Position numbers and translations under genes: made by a program
Origin: Parashewanella tropica
GTDB lineage: Bacteria > Pseudomonadota > Gammaproteobacteria > Enterobacterales > Shewanellaceae
Assembly: GCF_004358445.1 (NCBI RefSeq)
Contig: NZ_CP037951.1
Span: 1,661,501-1,725,500 of the forward strand
Reading direction: 5' to 3'
DNA: 64,000 nucleotides
Notes under the pieces: generated by a model
What the model saw: only the letters and a program-made list of their open reading frames with translations
Database searches by the model: none
Told to the model about the DNA's origin: nothing
Shown here: positions 24,982 to 34,789 of the stretch, in pieces
How the letters are laid out: each line of letters starts with the position of its first letter
Position numbering within the stretch: the first letter of the stretch is position 1

Positions 24982-27900
24982 TTATCGACAAAGTTGTTTA
25001 AGTCGAGAGATGAAACCTCCAATATTGTCTCTAATGGCTAACATTGACCGTGATCTTTCTAATTTTTCTAAAGAGGTATCTAGTGCATTCGTTACTACTC
25101 TGGTTTTTTCTGGTGGCAGTCTAAAAAAGCGCATCATGCTTTCATGATCACATTGGGAGAGTAGCTTTATTTTGTGTGGGGTATTTAAACGGCTAAATAA
25201 GAATGAGATGGCAATTCTTGCTGCATCATTTTGATCATATATGGACTGTTTAAACCACTGACTTAATAATTCGGATTGGTCTGATACAGGTAAATGAAGC
25301 ATCATTTCAATAAGGGTTTCACAACCTGACTGCCACTTAGTGTTTAATTGAGGAATTGTAGCGTGTGCACTTAGGGGGTTATCCATTTCAGAGTCATCGC
25401 TACAGGTACTTTGAACTTCAGTGCTTACAGAAGGGAGTGATAATGAATCATCTTCATCCGTAGAGTTAGTCATTCCACTTTGTTCTGATCCTTCAGATAT
25501 AGACTCGCTTTCATCCATTGGGTCTACTTCGGATTCTAAGTCATCATCAATGAAAACATTATCCTGTTCATCAAATAAATAACGATGCTGAGAGTTAAGA
25601 ACCGCCTGTAGTTTTTGCTGTTTTGTTAAGGTGTAGAAGATGGCTAATTTTACGGAGTTTGAAACTTGGGATGTTTCAATTGCTGCACATTTTTGCTCAA
25701 AAGTCAGGTGGCTTATGGTGTTGCAACTTTCTTGTAATAAATAAGTAGGTCCAATTATCATTAAATAAGAGCTAATTTTCCAACTCGGTATACATCGTAT
25801 TGTTCGCTGCAAATGCTTGTTAGGTAACTTATAAAACCATTGATGATATTGCTCATGGTTAAAAGTATAAGAACAAACATATTCAGCTACACGGCTTGGT
25901 GATGAATGAAGACACATTGAAAATTTAACTTCATTTGAGGATTTTTCTAAAACAGATGTAAAATTAGAATCACTTAGTTGACTACAAACCTTTGAAAATA
26001 CTTGCAAATCCTGTTGAATGAAAAACGCTAGTAGTTTGCATCCTAGCCTTTTATCTAATTCCGCTAATTTTACTAAGGAACCTATAGAAAACTGTAAAAT
26101 AATGGCATTAAATCTCTTTTGAGAAATTTCGCGAAGTGGAATTAATAAATGATCATCGAACCAATGAGCATGAACTAAATATCGTTCAATGAGCTTAATG
26201 AGTCTTGTATTTAGGTGTTTCGGGCAGCGAGTTAGAACTTGAGTTGTTGTTTTTTTGCTTACTTTCTTTAGATTCGAAATATCTTGTTCAGCCATATTAA
26301 TTAGAAAAATTGTTAATGTAGCTATGTCGTTTTGTTCCTCTAATTGTTCACAAACATAACTTGAACATTCAGTTGGAATTGACTGGTAAGGTAATTGGTT
26401 TGTCTTTATTTGATTAATTAAATAGGGAAGGTTTAATTTATATAGTTTTGCTTGATAGTACCAATGATTTGTTCTGTCTTGACAAAGTTGTAGGCAATGT
26501 TTGTGGACTCGAGCTTGAACTTCGTTCGGTAAGAGTGCATAGATTTCGATAAGTTGGCTATTTGCCTGACAACCAAAACAATTAACAAGTGCATCGCAAT
26601 ACTCTAAAATCTCAGTAAATGAGAATTGAGATAGTATTTGTCTTTTTTCTGCTTCATTAAATAAATTATGAAGTCTTGCCAAGGCCGCTAAATCGTTAAA
26701 TGCTAGATAAGGCTTATCTAAGCTTTTGAATAGAAACTTAATAATATTCAAACGTTCATATTCTACTAAGCCTATTGTTGCTAAACTTGCATGAACACAC
26801 TGTTTTTGCTCTTCAACGGGTAATTGTAGGAATAAGGATTGAACATATTTAAATATGCCGTTGTTGCCGAACTCTAGATCTGTAATGATTAACTTTGAGA
26901 GGTGATTCTGTAGATTATCCTCGACAAAATTATTGAAAGCAGGTTCTGTTATAAGTGTTTCAACTGCAGGTTTGCTCAAAAGTCTAAATACGGCATGAAA
27001 TTTATCAGGCTCTATGAGCTTAAGAGTATCTAATACCTGTTCAGAATCTATTCTATTTTCTGAAAATCGAGTAATTAAAACTTCTAAAATATATAGCTTG
27101 CAACTTTGATTAATAGCTGAAAATACTGATAATTGATTATGGTGAGGCAGGCTTAAATAAAACTCAGACAAAACCTGCGGTGTTGCGCTTTCACAAAGTG
27201 CTAAAAATACATCACTTCGCGTTGAGCCTGTTCTATCTCTATCAAAAGCCTCTACTAGATCGCTGGTTTTTAAAATGTGATCGATACTAAGTGGGGGCCT
27301 AGAATGACAGATATACAAAAAGCTCATTAATTCATCGTGAGTTAAATTTTCTTGAAGCTCTCTGTAAGTTCTTACAGAAACATCAAGATATACACCGCTA
27401 TCAACTCTAAATTGTGTCAGTAATTTATCTGCAATCGAATGTAAGTAGCGATCTCTTAATTCTTGTGTGCAATCTGATTTGGCAAGTTTAATGAGTGATT
27501 GTAAAGGTACTTTACTGTGTAATCTCTTTATTTCTGAATTATGTAATTGCGTAATACAATGCATTTCATCTTCAGAAAGTTGACAACAAGCATGAGCTAG
27601 TGCCACTGAACTATTGTGGACTTCATTAGTAAGGCACATAAGCTCTTTGAAAGTAAAAGCTGTTCCGTAGCATTGTCTAGAGTCAGCAAAAATTATCAGA
27701 ATTTTTTTAAAAAACTCTTTCTGCCGTGATAAGGGCATATGTTTTAATACTTCTCTCACAGACTCTTTTGGCATACTGATTATATAATTCGTTGCAGCTT
27801 GTATCGGCAGTGGGGAAGAGACAACATAAGTTAAAATTCGGCATGACATATTCTCGGGATTAAAAGGCGTTGATAATTCACAATCCGTATCTGACTCTTT

Positions 27901-28119
27901 TAAAGCTGCTCGACTTCTTCGGCCATGAAATGCGGAAACTTGGTGATGCACACTCAATGTATCTTCAGAACAGCAAATATCTACGCGGTACCTGTTTCCA
28001 TTCGTAATAAATGTAGGCTCTACGTATAGTGGCTTTGCTCTGTCAAATTCAGAAAACTCTAGGTTAAATTTTCTAAGCGCATTTCGTGCTTCAATTGGAA
28101 TTAAATGGGTCGCTGACAT
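24982..28119 (-). CDS. Unrecognised 1045-residue helical protein with acidic Ser-rich linker
   Basis: I do not recognise a family. It has no signal peptide or membrane segment. Most of residues 100-830 read as repeated alpha-helical units with recurring LP, LxxL and CxQL patterns, as in helical-repeat solenoids; many Cys and His are present. At about 850-920 lies a strongly acidic, Ser-rich linker (ESESISEGSEQSG and similar), followed by a helical C-terminal domain. The N-terminal 60 residues have a separate beta-rich look (EPTFITNGNRYRVDICC). The acidic Ser-rich stretch recalls residues about 265-280 of the giant AAA protein (SGDSESEYESEFDD). A scaffold or effector-like role is only a guess. 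Confidence 0.5.
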   Translation of the reverse strand: MSATHLIPIEARNALRKFNLEFSEFDRAKPLYVEPTFITNGNRYRVDICCSEDTLSVHHQVSAFHGRRSRAALKESDTDCELSTPFNPENMSCRILTYVVSSPLPIQAATNYIISMPKESVREVLKHMPLSRQKEFFKKILIIFADSRQCYGTAFTFKELMCLTNEVHNSSVALAHACCQLSEDEMHCITQLHNSEIKRLHSKVPLQSLIKLAKSDCTQELRDRYLHSIADKLLTQFRVDSGVYLDVSVRTYRELQENLTHDELMSFLYICHSRPPLSIDHILKTSDLVEAFDRDRTGSTRSDVFLALCESATPQVLSEFYLSLPHHNQLSVFSAINQSCKLYILEVLITRFSENRIDSEQVLDTLKLIEPDKFHAVFRLLSKPAVETLITEPAFNNFVEDNLQNHLSKLIITDLEFGNNGIFKYVQSLFLQLPVEEQKQCVHASLATIGLVEYERLNIIKFLFKSLDKPYLAFNDLAALARLHNLFNEAEKRQILSQFSFTEILEYCDALVNCFGCQANSQLIEIYALLPNEVQARVHKHCLQLCQDRTNHWYYQAKLYKLNLPYLINQIKTNQLPYQSIPTECSSYVCEQLEEQNDIATLTIFLINMAEQDISNLKKVSKKTTTQVLTRCPKHLNTRLIKLIERYLVHAHWFDDHLLIPLREISQKRFNAIILQFSIGSLVKLAELDKRLGCKLLAFFIQQDLQVFSKVCSQLSDSNFTSVLEKSSNEVKFSMCLHSSPSRVAEYVCSYTFNHEQYHQWFYKLPNKHLQRTIRCIPSWKISSYLMIIGPTYLLQESCNTISHLTFEQKCAAIETSQVSNSVKLAIFYTLTKQQKLQAVLNSQHRYLFDEQDNVFIDDDLESEVDPMDESESISEGSEQSGMTNSTDEDDSLSLPSVSTEVQSTCSDDSEMDNPLSAHATIPQLNTKWQSGCETLIEMMLHLPVSDQSELLSQWFKQSIYDQNDAARIAISFLFSRLNTPHKIKLLSQCDHESMMRFFRLPPEKTRVVTNALDTSLEKLERSRSMLAIRDNIGGFISRLKQLCR

Positions 28120-28281
28120 GGCTTTAAATTAGGTAACTGAATGTAACAACTTGTAACAGTTCATCTTTTTGATAACCAGTTAAATTTTATTAATAAGCCT
28201 TTTCTTTGTTTGCATGAAATTTGCACTTTTCTATTAACTTGATACATTGATATCACCATACACTTTATCGAGACTCGTAGA

Positions 28282-28911
28282 ATGGATACTCAAGTGATAG
28301 AAAAGTGCCGTGCTGTTTACCTAACAGCCGAAGATCTCCGCATTGCCGCCTCTATTTTATATAACGCCTATTATGATGATCCTTTTTTTCTTGAGGCCTT
28401 AGGTACAGGTAACGAAGTAACCTACCAAGAAAGACTTAGAGCAGCCATTCGTGAAGAATTGCATACCTTATGGAAGCAAGAGCAAGCTTTGATAGGTTTC
28501 TTTGAAGGAAAGCGTATGATTGGCGTCGCGTGTGTGATGACCCAAAATGTTCCATTAGGTGAGGATAGGGTTTGGGATTGGAAGCTCAAGATGCTTTTGG
28601 GCGCAGGATGGGGCTCAACTCAAGCAATCATGAATAAAGAGTCGCATTTAATACAACATCTTCCTAATAAACACTGCGGTATCTTACAGTTTATTGCTGT
28701 AGCTCCCAATGAGCAAAATAAAGGCTTTGGACGTACTTTAGTTCAAGCAGTCATTAGTTGGTGTGATGAGCAACCTGATGTCGATGGCGTAGGTGTATTT
28801 GTGACTCAAGAAGCGCATTATGAGCTTTTTATTAACAATGGCTTTGATCAATTGGCTTCAATTAAAATCAGCAATGTTGAAGGTGATTTACTGTTTCACA
28901 GACCAACCTGA
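28282..28911 (+). CDS. GNAT family N-acetyltransferase
   Basis: A 209-residue protein with the GNAT acetyl-CoA site around residues 139-160: a beta strand LQFIAVAPNEQ, then NKGFGRTLVQAV matching (R/Q)-x-x-G-x-G/A. The C-terminal YELFINNGF segment is the usual GNAT beta-bulge region. The substrate is unknown. It is divergent from the 1045-residue gene, and a hairpin follows. Confidence 0.8.
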   Translation: MDTQVIEKCRAVYLTAEDLRIAASILYNAYYDDPFFLEALGTGNEVTYQERLRAAIREELHTLWKQEQALIGFFEGKRMIGVACVMTQNVPLGEDRVWDWKLKMLLGAGWGSTQAIMNKESHLIQHLPNKHCGILQFIAVAPNEQNKGFGRTLVQAVISWCDEQPDVDGVGVFVTQEAHYELFINNGFDQLASIKISNVEGDLLFHRPT

Positions 28912-28921
28912 TCGGAATTTG

Positions 28922-28943
28922 ATCAAGGCTTCAAACGCCTTGA
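28922..28943 (+). terminator. Hairpin after the GNAT gene
   Basis: ATCAAGGC ... GCCTTGAT forms an 8-bp stem with a 6-base loop, 11 bases past the stop. The T tract is poor. Confidence 0.55.
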
Positions 28944-28963
28944 TTGGAAAAGTCTGCACGCCA

Positions 28964-28981
28964 TGTGAGATATATCTTACA
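28964..28981. promoter_or_regulatory. UvrY/VarA/GacA-type binding palindrome upstream of the CsrB-like RNA
   Basis: TGTGAG-ATATAT-CTTACA matches the UvrY/GacA upstream activating sequence TGTAAG-N6-CTTACA at 11 of 12 half-site bases. It lies roughly 200 bases before the GGA-rich region, the expected distance for csrB-type promoters. Confidence 0.7.
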
Positions 28982-29159
28982 TGGTTGTAGGATTCGCTAG
29001 AGATTTACTTACCTCTCCAAATACCCCTCAGATTTCACTACAAATTAAAAGTGAATAGTTTCAATTGCTTATGTTAATTTGTAGTTGGAATCAAAATAAA
29101 AACATAATTATTACAATGTTAATGCTGAGTTTTTAGCCTGTTTCGAATGGTTAAATTCC

Positions 29160-29684
29160 TTAGAATTGATTCCAGAAAAGATAAAGAAATGGATTTCCAT
29201 GTTGCGTCAAAGGAGCTGAAATAGGAATTAGAGTAGCTTTTATATAGAAAAATTTTAATTCTAAGGAGCAGAATTAAATTTATGTTCTATAGTTTAATTG
29301 AAGTTGCTTCAGTACGGAAGCTGTCAATCAAGAATGTAATGGAATGTTGGCATGGAAGCAGTTAACAAGGAAATGTTAACCGCAAGGATGAACAACAAGG
29401 AATTTCAATTACAAGGACAGTTGATTACAGTGAAGTATTGAATGTAAGTCACGGATTGACTTTACTCAAGGATGAATCTGGACACGCTCAGGATGGAGCA
29501 TGCTTGGTCAAGGGATAACCAAGGAAAAGGATAGTACGCAAGTACAAGGATTCATGGATGGGTCAAGGATGTGGTATCGCAAGGACGCAACTTAGACGCA
29601 TGGATGGTGCAGGGAGCACAACAATAGCTGGAAGGCTTAACGGAGAACAAAAGGGCGTAATCCTAGATTACGCCCTTTCTTTTT
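29160..29684 (+). ncRNA. csrB: CsrB-family regulatory RNA (sponge for CsrA)
   Basis: This 0.75-kb gene-free region holds a GGA-rich transcript-like segment. From 29315 to 29645 I count 23 GGA triplets, many as AAGGA, CAAGGATG or CAGGATGG, the CsrA-binding signature of CsrB/CsrC RNAs; a few more occur from 29190. It ends in a strong terminator. A UvrY/GacA-type palindrome lies upstream at 28964-28981. Such RNAs sequester the translational regulator CsrA. The 5' end is not determined: I give an approximate start from the usual distance to the UvrY site, and an RNA of only about 400 nt starting near 29290 is also possible. Confidence 0.75.
29650..29684 (+). terminator. Terminator of the CsrB-like RNA
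   Basis: The 12-bp perfect stem AAAGGGCGTAAT / ATTACGCCCTTT with a 5-base loop is followed by CTTTTT. It probably also serves the convergent S41 peptidase gene. Confidence 0.9.
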
Positions 29685-29692
29685 GTTGTTTT

Positions 29693-31423
29693 TTATAGAC
29701 TGGAATGATTCTTTTCTTTAATCAAAGCGATCGCCGCATCCAATAATTCATCTTTCCCTTGTTTGATGCCTTCAATCGTTGGTTCAACTCTAACATCTGG
29801 AATAATACCGATACGTTGAGTTTCTTCGCCGTTAGGGTAGTAAATACCGACACCTGAAAAGCTTGTTTTTAAACCTCCGGGTAGATAAAAGAATGTCATA
29901 TCGCCATCAGCTCCAGCTGAGTTACTACCAACGAGTGTAGTGTTTACACCTTTTTGTAACGCCATGGCGATAAATTCAGGTTGGCTCTGGCTTTGTTCAT
30001 TAATTAAAACGACTAAAGGTTTTTGGTATAAGCTATTGCCTGGATTAACTTTGAGTTTATCCTTAGTTTCAATTTCGCCTGGATTGTCTAATTTAGCTCC
30101 GGTCGCTGAGACAAATTCAATGGGTTTATTAACAAAGTACTTACCTAATGCATGCAATGTAGGCTCTTTAGGGTATTGTCTTAAATCGATAATGATCCCA
30201 TTTGTGTCGAATAACTCGCTCATAGCAGAATCGACATCATTTATTGCCAGTTGACCAATGCTGATATAACCAACATTACCTTGCAACTTAGAATGTGAAC
30301 CAGCAATTTTAGGTACGTCAACTTTATTGAAATCGATATTCTTCGGGGGAAGATTGTTTAGCTGAAATGATAAGCTATTGCTTTTTCTGATAACGGTTAT
30401 GGAGGTTAATTTTTTTGAATCAACGAAAAGCTGATAACCCAGCCGAAGCATTTTTCCTTTAAAGTTAGAAGCAGCAATCAAGCTTGTTTTTTGTCTTATC
30501 ACTTCGTTTATAGGAACTCCATTGAACTCGGTGATAACATCACCAACTTCTAGTTGATAGTGATAATTAGGCTTTTTTAGTAAAGGAATCAGACTGCTAA
30601 CAATAAGTTGGTTTTCGACCCATCTAGCTATGTAGGGAGCTTGATATTTGTTTTGAGAAAAGATTGCATTCTTTCCCCAAAGTACGACATGACTATCATC
30701 AGCTTCTTCAAGTAACTTAGTTACAGCTAACTCATATGCCAATTCATTTTCTGCAAGAATAAAGTTTGGTAAGTGCTTACTCAGAACTTCTTGCCAGTTG
30801 GTATCGGTCAAATATTTATATGGGAAGAAGTAATGCACGATATTCCAGTATCGATAAAGGCTTAATAGTCGATGACCAATATCTGGATACGCCATATCTT
30901 TATATGCCTTTTCATTAGTAAACGTTGGCGCTGGAGAGTTTTCATAAGCCACATAATGATGCTTGCCTTGGTAGCGATTTTTGTAGATGTATTCAAGTTG
31001 CTGAACTAATTTTTTTGATTTGATATTGTTTAACCAGAAATGGTCGGGTTTAAGTTTTGAGTCACTTTTAGTTGGCTGACAGCTAGTACATAAATCGACT
31101 TTACCTAATTTTGTTACCCAGTTTGATAAAACTTGTTCTGCTTGGATTTGATTTGAAGCTTTTAAATAATCAGGTAACACTTCAAATAATTGGTGATCCC
31201 AATTTAATTCTCCGCTTGCAGATTTAGGGTGGTAATACTTTAAAAAGCCCCAAACTTGACCGAGAAGTTCTAGCTTTTGATGTTGCAGTGGGGATAGTTG
31301 TGAAATTTCAACTCCTGAACCATTAGAATATTTAGACTTAGGTGGTGTAGATTTGGTTGTATCAGCAACCACTGACAAACTGATTAAAAAAAGGCTGATA
31401 AGAAAGTACCGCATAACGCACAT
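29693..31423 (-). CDS. S41 family peptidase (tail-specific protease type), exported
   Basis: A 576-residue protein with an N-terminal signal peptide (MRYFLISLFLISLSVVAD; the ATG at 31414 is the likely start, three codons inside the longest frame). It has a helical N-terminal region, a PDZ-like segment (LEVGDVITEFNGVPI) and a C-terminal S41 peptidase fold (NVGYISIGQL, GIIIDLRQYP, VVLINEQSQSQPEF, GSNSAGADGD). The catalytic Ser is probably within SQSQPEF. It is periplasmic or surface-exposed. The substrate is unknown. Confidence 0.8.
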   Translation of the reverse strand: MCVMRYFLISLFLISLSVVADTTKSTPPKSKYSNGSGVEISQLSPLQHQKLELLGQVWGFLKYYHPKSASGELNWDHQLFEVLPDYLKASNQIQAEQVLSNWVTKLGKVDLCTSCQPTKSDSKLKPDHFWLNNIKSKKLVQQLEYIYKNRYQGKHHYVAYENSPAPTFTNEKAYKDMAYPDIGHRLLSLYRYWNIVHYFFPYKYLTDTNWQEVLSKHLPNFILAENELAYELAVTKLLEEADDSHVVLWGKNAIFSQNKYQAPYIARWVENQLIVSSLIPLLKKPNYHYQLEVGDVITEFNGVPINEVIRQKTSLIAASNFKGKMLRLGYQLFVDSKKLTSITVIRKSNSLSFQLNNLPPKNIDFNKVDVPKIAGSHSKLQGNVGYISIGQLAINDVDSAMSELFDTNGIIIDLRQYPKEPTLHALGKYFVNKPIEFVSATGAKLDNPGEIETKDKLKVNPGNSLYQKPLVVLINEQSQSQPEFIAMALQKGVNTTLVGSNSAGADGDMTFFYLPGGLKTSFSGVGIYYPNGEETQRIGIIPDVRVEPTIEGIKQGKDELLDAAIALIKEKNHSSL

Positions 31424-31492
31424 TTCCTTTTATTTTGTTATTGGCAAACAATACGTTACCAATGTCGTCAACAAAAAGAAAGTGCGTTATAT

Positions 31493-31686
31493 GATACCGT
31501 TCGTACCAATTAGCTACGTCTTGGATTAGGCCTTAGCTTTGTAACTACATCGTTGCAATTCCTCACCATAGTTACTGCTATGATTCGTCATTGCGCTTTG
31601 TATTTCCTTTGCTAACGCTTCCCTCAAAACACAGTTAAACATAGTAACGACAGTTTTGTATGTCGATAATTGATGTGAATGGTATT
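31493..31686. repeat. Possible MITE-like intergenic element
   Basis: The 267-base gap between two genes contains imperfect terminal inverted repeats: 31493-31512 and the reverse complement of 31667-31686 match at about 15 of 20 positions. Inside is a small CATAG/CTATG hairpin and no ORF. It looks like a short non-autonomous repeat, but no second copy is visible in this window. Confidence 0.35.
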
Positions 31687-31689
31687 AGG

Positions 31690-32049
31690 TTATCTTCTCA
31701 AACTACAACTACCAATTTTTCCGCGGTTTGTTGGGGCTTGTTCCCATTCGGGTTCCGGAAAAACAGGCCAATCTACAGATAAAACTCGGTTATGTAGCAT
31801 GGTGAAATTGGCTCTATGCTGATCTATGCCATCGGTGCTGAATTCGAGAATAAAGTTTGCTTTCCAGCAAAATCCTGTATTCCCACCTAATGATGGACGG
31901 GCTGATGACATGGCTACAGCGATTAATTGAACGTTTTGTTTAGCGGCTTCACGCTCTGCAAATAAACGGCTGTTCTCTGCCATTTGCCGCAGTTGCCAAA
32001 AAAAAGCGGCAATTAAGAAAATGGCTAAAATCAGCAGTAAATCAGTCAT
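31690..32049 (-). CDS. DUF3301 domain protein
   Basis: A 119-residue protein with one N-terminal transmembrane helix (LLLILAIFLIAAFFWQLRQ) and a cytoplasmic domain with NTGFCWKANFILEFSTDG, a DUF3301 pattern. It follows the DUF3549 gene by 13 bases, a pairing common in Shewanella and Vibrio. Function unknown. Confidence 0.8.
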   Translation of the reverse strand: MTDLLLILAIFLIAAFFWQLRQMAENSRLFAEREAAKQNVQLIAVAMSSARPSLGGNTGFCWKANFILEFSTDGIDQHRANFTMLHNRVLSVDWPVFPEPEWEQAPTNRGKIGSCSLRR

Positions 32050-32062
32050 TATTATTTAGTCC

Positions 32063-33076
32063 TTAATGTGTTGCAGCAAATAAACCACCAACAGCTTTTG
32101 ACAGGGTTGGGCTACGTTTGGGGTTTCTTAATTCGCCCAGCATAGCATTTCGTAATACAGGAATGGCAACTAAATCGGCAAAAACCTGATTGAAAAAGGC
32201 TTGTGATTGTAATGCCAACGCTTCTAAGTAGGCTAAACGGATTTTATCGTCTGTTAACACATTCCAATTACGAGCTGCGATAGTAATAAGAATGGTATCA
32301 AGGCTAAGCTTTCTTTGTTTTATCAAGTGCATAACCGCTTTTTGTGAGTAAGCTTTATTACCTGCTAAAGCCCTTAATTGGGGCAGTGTTAAATCTTCAA
32401 ATGAATTTACAAAGGCTTCATAAATTGGCTTTGCAATATCATCTGATATTTCCATATGTTCCAGGCTTTGGCAAAGAGCCCCTTGTACTTCAATGGCACT
32501 GTTTTGTAATCCATTTAGGATATGTTGCTCATGATCCAGTTGTTTCGCTCTAACACACACATCGGCTATTCCTTGTAGACCTATGTATTGCCAGTTTTCT
32601 TTCAGCATTTGTCCAGATAAATATTGAATTGCTGATTCATATTGAGATGAAGCGGGTAAACCTAGCTGTTTTCTTACAAGTGCATTGAAAACGGCTAGCT
32701 TTTCTTGACTTGGCTTAAAGCTGAATGGGTTATTAGCCAAAGCTTGTTGCTGTTGCTCTGTTAACGGCTGAGTTGGATCGCGTCCAAGTGCTTCTAAAAT
32801 CATTTGAATAAATTGAGAACGTGCAGCAGGAACAAATAGTCCTCGCTCGTCTAATGCTAGCTTGATAAACCAAATATAAGGCTGTTTATCTTCATTCCAA
32901 AAGACTACCGCAAATTGCGCATGACCTTGAATTGGGTATGGATAAGGTGTTTTAAGAGACTCAATTTGATGAAACGCCATCATGTCGATATGTTGGACAC
33001 GTCGACCTAAGTCATAGATTTGAAATTGAGTTTTAGCGGTAGTTAAAAATTGGCTTAAAGTAGTGATTTCAGTCAT
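32063..33076 (-). CDS. DUF3549 family protein
   Basis: A 337-residue cytoplasmic protein that matches DUF3549 in length and sequence style: ITTLSQFLTTAKTQFQIYDL at the N-terminus, FAVVFWNEDKQPYIWFIKL, and a helical C-terminal half. It is first gene of a two-gene unit with DUF3301. Function unknown. Confidence 0.8.
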   Translation of the reverse strand: MTEITTLSQFLTTAKTQFQIYDLGRRVQHIDMMAFHQIESLKTPYPYPIQGHAQFAVVFWNEDKQPYIWFIKLALDERGLFVPAARSQFIQMILEALGRDPTQPLTEQQQQALANNPFSFKPSQEKLAVFNALVRKQLGLPASSQYESAIQYLSGQMLKENWQYIGLQGIADVCVRAKQLDHEQHILNGLQNSAIEVQGALCQSLEHMEISDDIAKPIYEAFVNSFEDLTLPQLRALAGNKAYSQKAVMHLIKQRKLSLDTILITIAARNWNVLTDDKIRLAYLEALALQSQAFFNQVFADLVAIPVLRNAMLGELRNPKRSPTLSKAVGGLFAATH

Positions 33077-33134
33077 GGATTAAAAAGCAATAAACAGCAA
33101 ATGGCGCAAAGTCTATCATTTGCTGTTAGATAAA

Positions 33135-33899
33135 TCACTTCAGAACAATAGGTCCTTGAGGGGGACTGAGGTTAATGACGTCAAGTTCATTTTTACCTTC
33201 TGCTTTCCATATTGTTGGGTCGCAATTAAATTCAGGTTGACTGAATTGAACACCTGCTTTTTCTGCGATAATTTTATACTGTCCGGGTTGAACATTCATA
33301 AAAATGACGCCTCCGTCTGCCGTGGTTTCCTTAAGCCCAGGAATAGGCAGTGTTTTTCCACCAAGGATACCGAAGTAATAAGTCTTATCGAAGCCAACTC
33401 CAGTTTCTCCGGTTTTCACATTTTGCAGATTTACTGTAGCGTTAGGTTCTCCTTGCGGATCATCATCAAGTGTACGATCGTATGCGGTTACTGTTGCAAT
33501 GACTTGGCAATCACTATTGTTCATTTGGGTTGAGGTATCTAATTCAACGATGTTTTTGACTAAAAACCAGAGGAAAGAAGGGATGGCTTGCCATGAAATA
33601 TTGTTATGTTCGCCTGTAAATCCCTTAGAGGGAACAGTAAAGGTTCCTGATTGAGTGGTTTTATAGCCTTTATGTGTAAAAAGTAAATCTAGTTGCTGTC
33701 CCACTGGATAGTTAAAATGATACATGCGGCCATCAAAGCTAGGGTTTAGGTTGGTATGCTGATTGATATCATAAACACTAATATCTTTAAGTGGATTGTA
33801 ACTCATCATGGGTTCGGCAAAAGTGTCCACTTGAGCGTTTTGCGCAGCAACTAATGGGCAGTAAATTGCTAGAAATATGGGAACTAAGATAGATTTCAA
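33135..33899 (-). CDS. Exported protein with beta-sandwich-like repeats
   Basis: A 254-residue protein with a signal peptide (MKSILVPIFLAIYCPLVAAQ). The C-terminal part has a carboxypeptidase-regulatory or prealbumin-like look: ADGGVIFMNVQPGQYKIIAE is typical of such beta-sandwich domains, and an earlier FNYPVGQQLDLLFTHKGYKT recalls a surface or cell-wall sugar-binding fold. It is downstream of trpA with 68 bases and no clear terminator between them, but a functional link to tryptophan is unlikely. Confidence 0.6.
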   Translation of the reverse strand: MKSILVPIFLAIYCPLVAAQNAQVDTFAEPMMSYNPLKDISVYDINQHTNLNPSFDGRMYHFNYPVGQQLDLLFTHKGYKTTQSGTFTVPSKGFTGEHNNISWQAIPSFLWFLVKNIVELDTSTQMNNSDCQVIATVTAYDRTLDDDPQGEPNATVNLQNVKTGETGVGFDKTYYFGILGGKTLPIPGLKETTADGGVIFMNVQPGQYKIIAEKAGVQFSQPEFNCDPTIWKAEGKNELDVINLSPPQGPIVLK

Positions 33900-33967
33900 G
33901 CCAATCCCTCCATCAAATTGTGAAGAGGAATCAGCTTAGCTTGTTGTTTCTAAAATTAAATCATTTA

Positions 33968-34786
33968 TTAATCAAGATTAATAGTTGCCGCTTTCATTGA
34001 GCTGATGAACTGACTCAGCTCTTTTAGCATACTTTCGTTATCGGCTAAATTAGCCTCAATGATTTTGACCACAGCCGATCCTGAAATTGCCCCCGCTGCA
34101 CCAGAGCGAATTGCTTGGGCTACTTGCTCTGGTGTTGAAATACCAAAACCTAAAATAGCTGGTGGAGCATTATACTGTTTTAAGCTCGCTAGAATATGTT
34201 CAACTGGCATTCCAGCTTTAGTTTCGGTGCCTGTTACACCAGCACGAGATAATAAATAAGTATAACCGTCACCTATTTCACTGACTTGTTTGAGTAAATC
34301 ATCATTAGCATTTGGCGGTGCTATAAAAATTGGTGCAATATCATGAGCTTTGGCAATCTCTCTAAACTCTGCAGATTCTTCAACGGGTACATCGGCGATT
34401 AACACTGAATCAACTCCAGCTTGTTGGCAGTTGGTATAAAAGTTCTCAATACCATTGCTATAGACCAAATTTGCATAGGTTAATAAGCCGACAGGAGTGT
34501 CTGGGTAATTTTTCCTTACTTTTGCAAGCAGCTCAAAACAAGCTGTGGGGGTGACATCAGAGTTTAAAGCGCGAATGTTCGCGGCTTGAATGACTGGCCC
34601 ATCAGCGAGTGGATCAGAAAAGGGTAGCCCAAGCTCAAGCGCATCAGCACCAGATTCAATTAGAGTTTGAATGATCTTATATGACTGTTCTAAATTCGGA
34701 TCGCCTATGGTGACAAAAGGAACGAAGGCACCTTGTTGTTTCGCTTTTAAATCCTCAAAGACTTTTTGGTATCGAGTTTGGCTCAT
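33968..34786 (-). CDS. trpA: TrpA, tryptophan synthase alpha subunit
   Basis: Cleaves indole-3-glycerol phosphate to indole and glyceraldehyde phosphate. It is a TIM barrel of 272 residues with the catalytic pair Glu51 ([11 protein letters not shown]) and Asp62 (LADGP), and the phosphate-binding [10 protein letters not shown]. Last gene of the trp operon, 3 bases after trpB. Confidence 0.97.
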   Translation of the reverse strand: MSQTRYQKVFEDLKAKQQGAFVPFVTIGDPNLEQSYKIIQTLIESGADALELGLPFSDPLADGPVIQAANIRALNSDVTPTACFELLAKVRKNYPDTPVGLLTYANLVYSNGIENFYTNCQQAGVDSVLIADVPVEESAEFREIAKAHDIAPIFIAPPNANDDLLKQVSEIGDGYTYLLSRAGVTGTETKAGMPVEHILASLKQYNAPPAILGFGISTPEQVAQAIRSGAAGAISGSAVVKIIEANLADNESMLKELSQFISSMKAATINLD

Positions 34787-34789
34787 GTG

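Noticed and set aside
33135-33899. Exported protein as a seventh gene of the trp operon
   Set aside because: It is only positional: the protein is exported, has no enzymatic signature, and has a 68-base gap after trpA.
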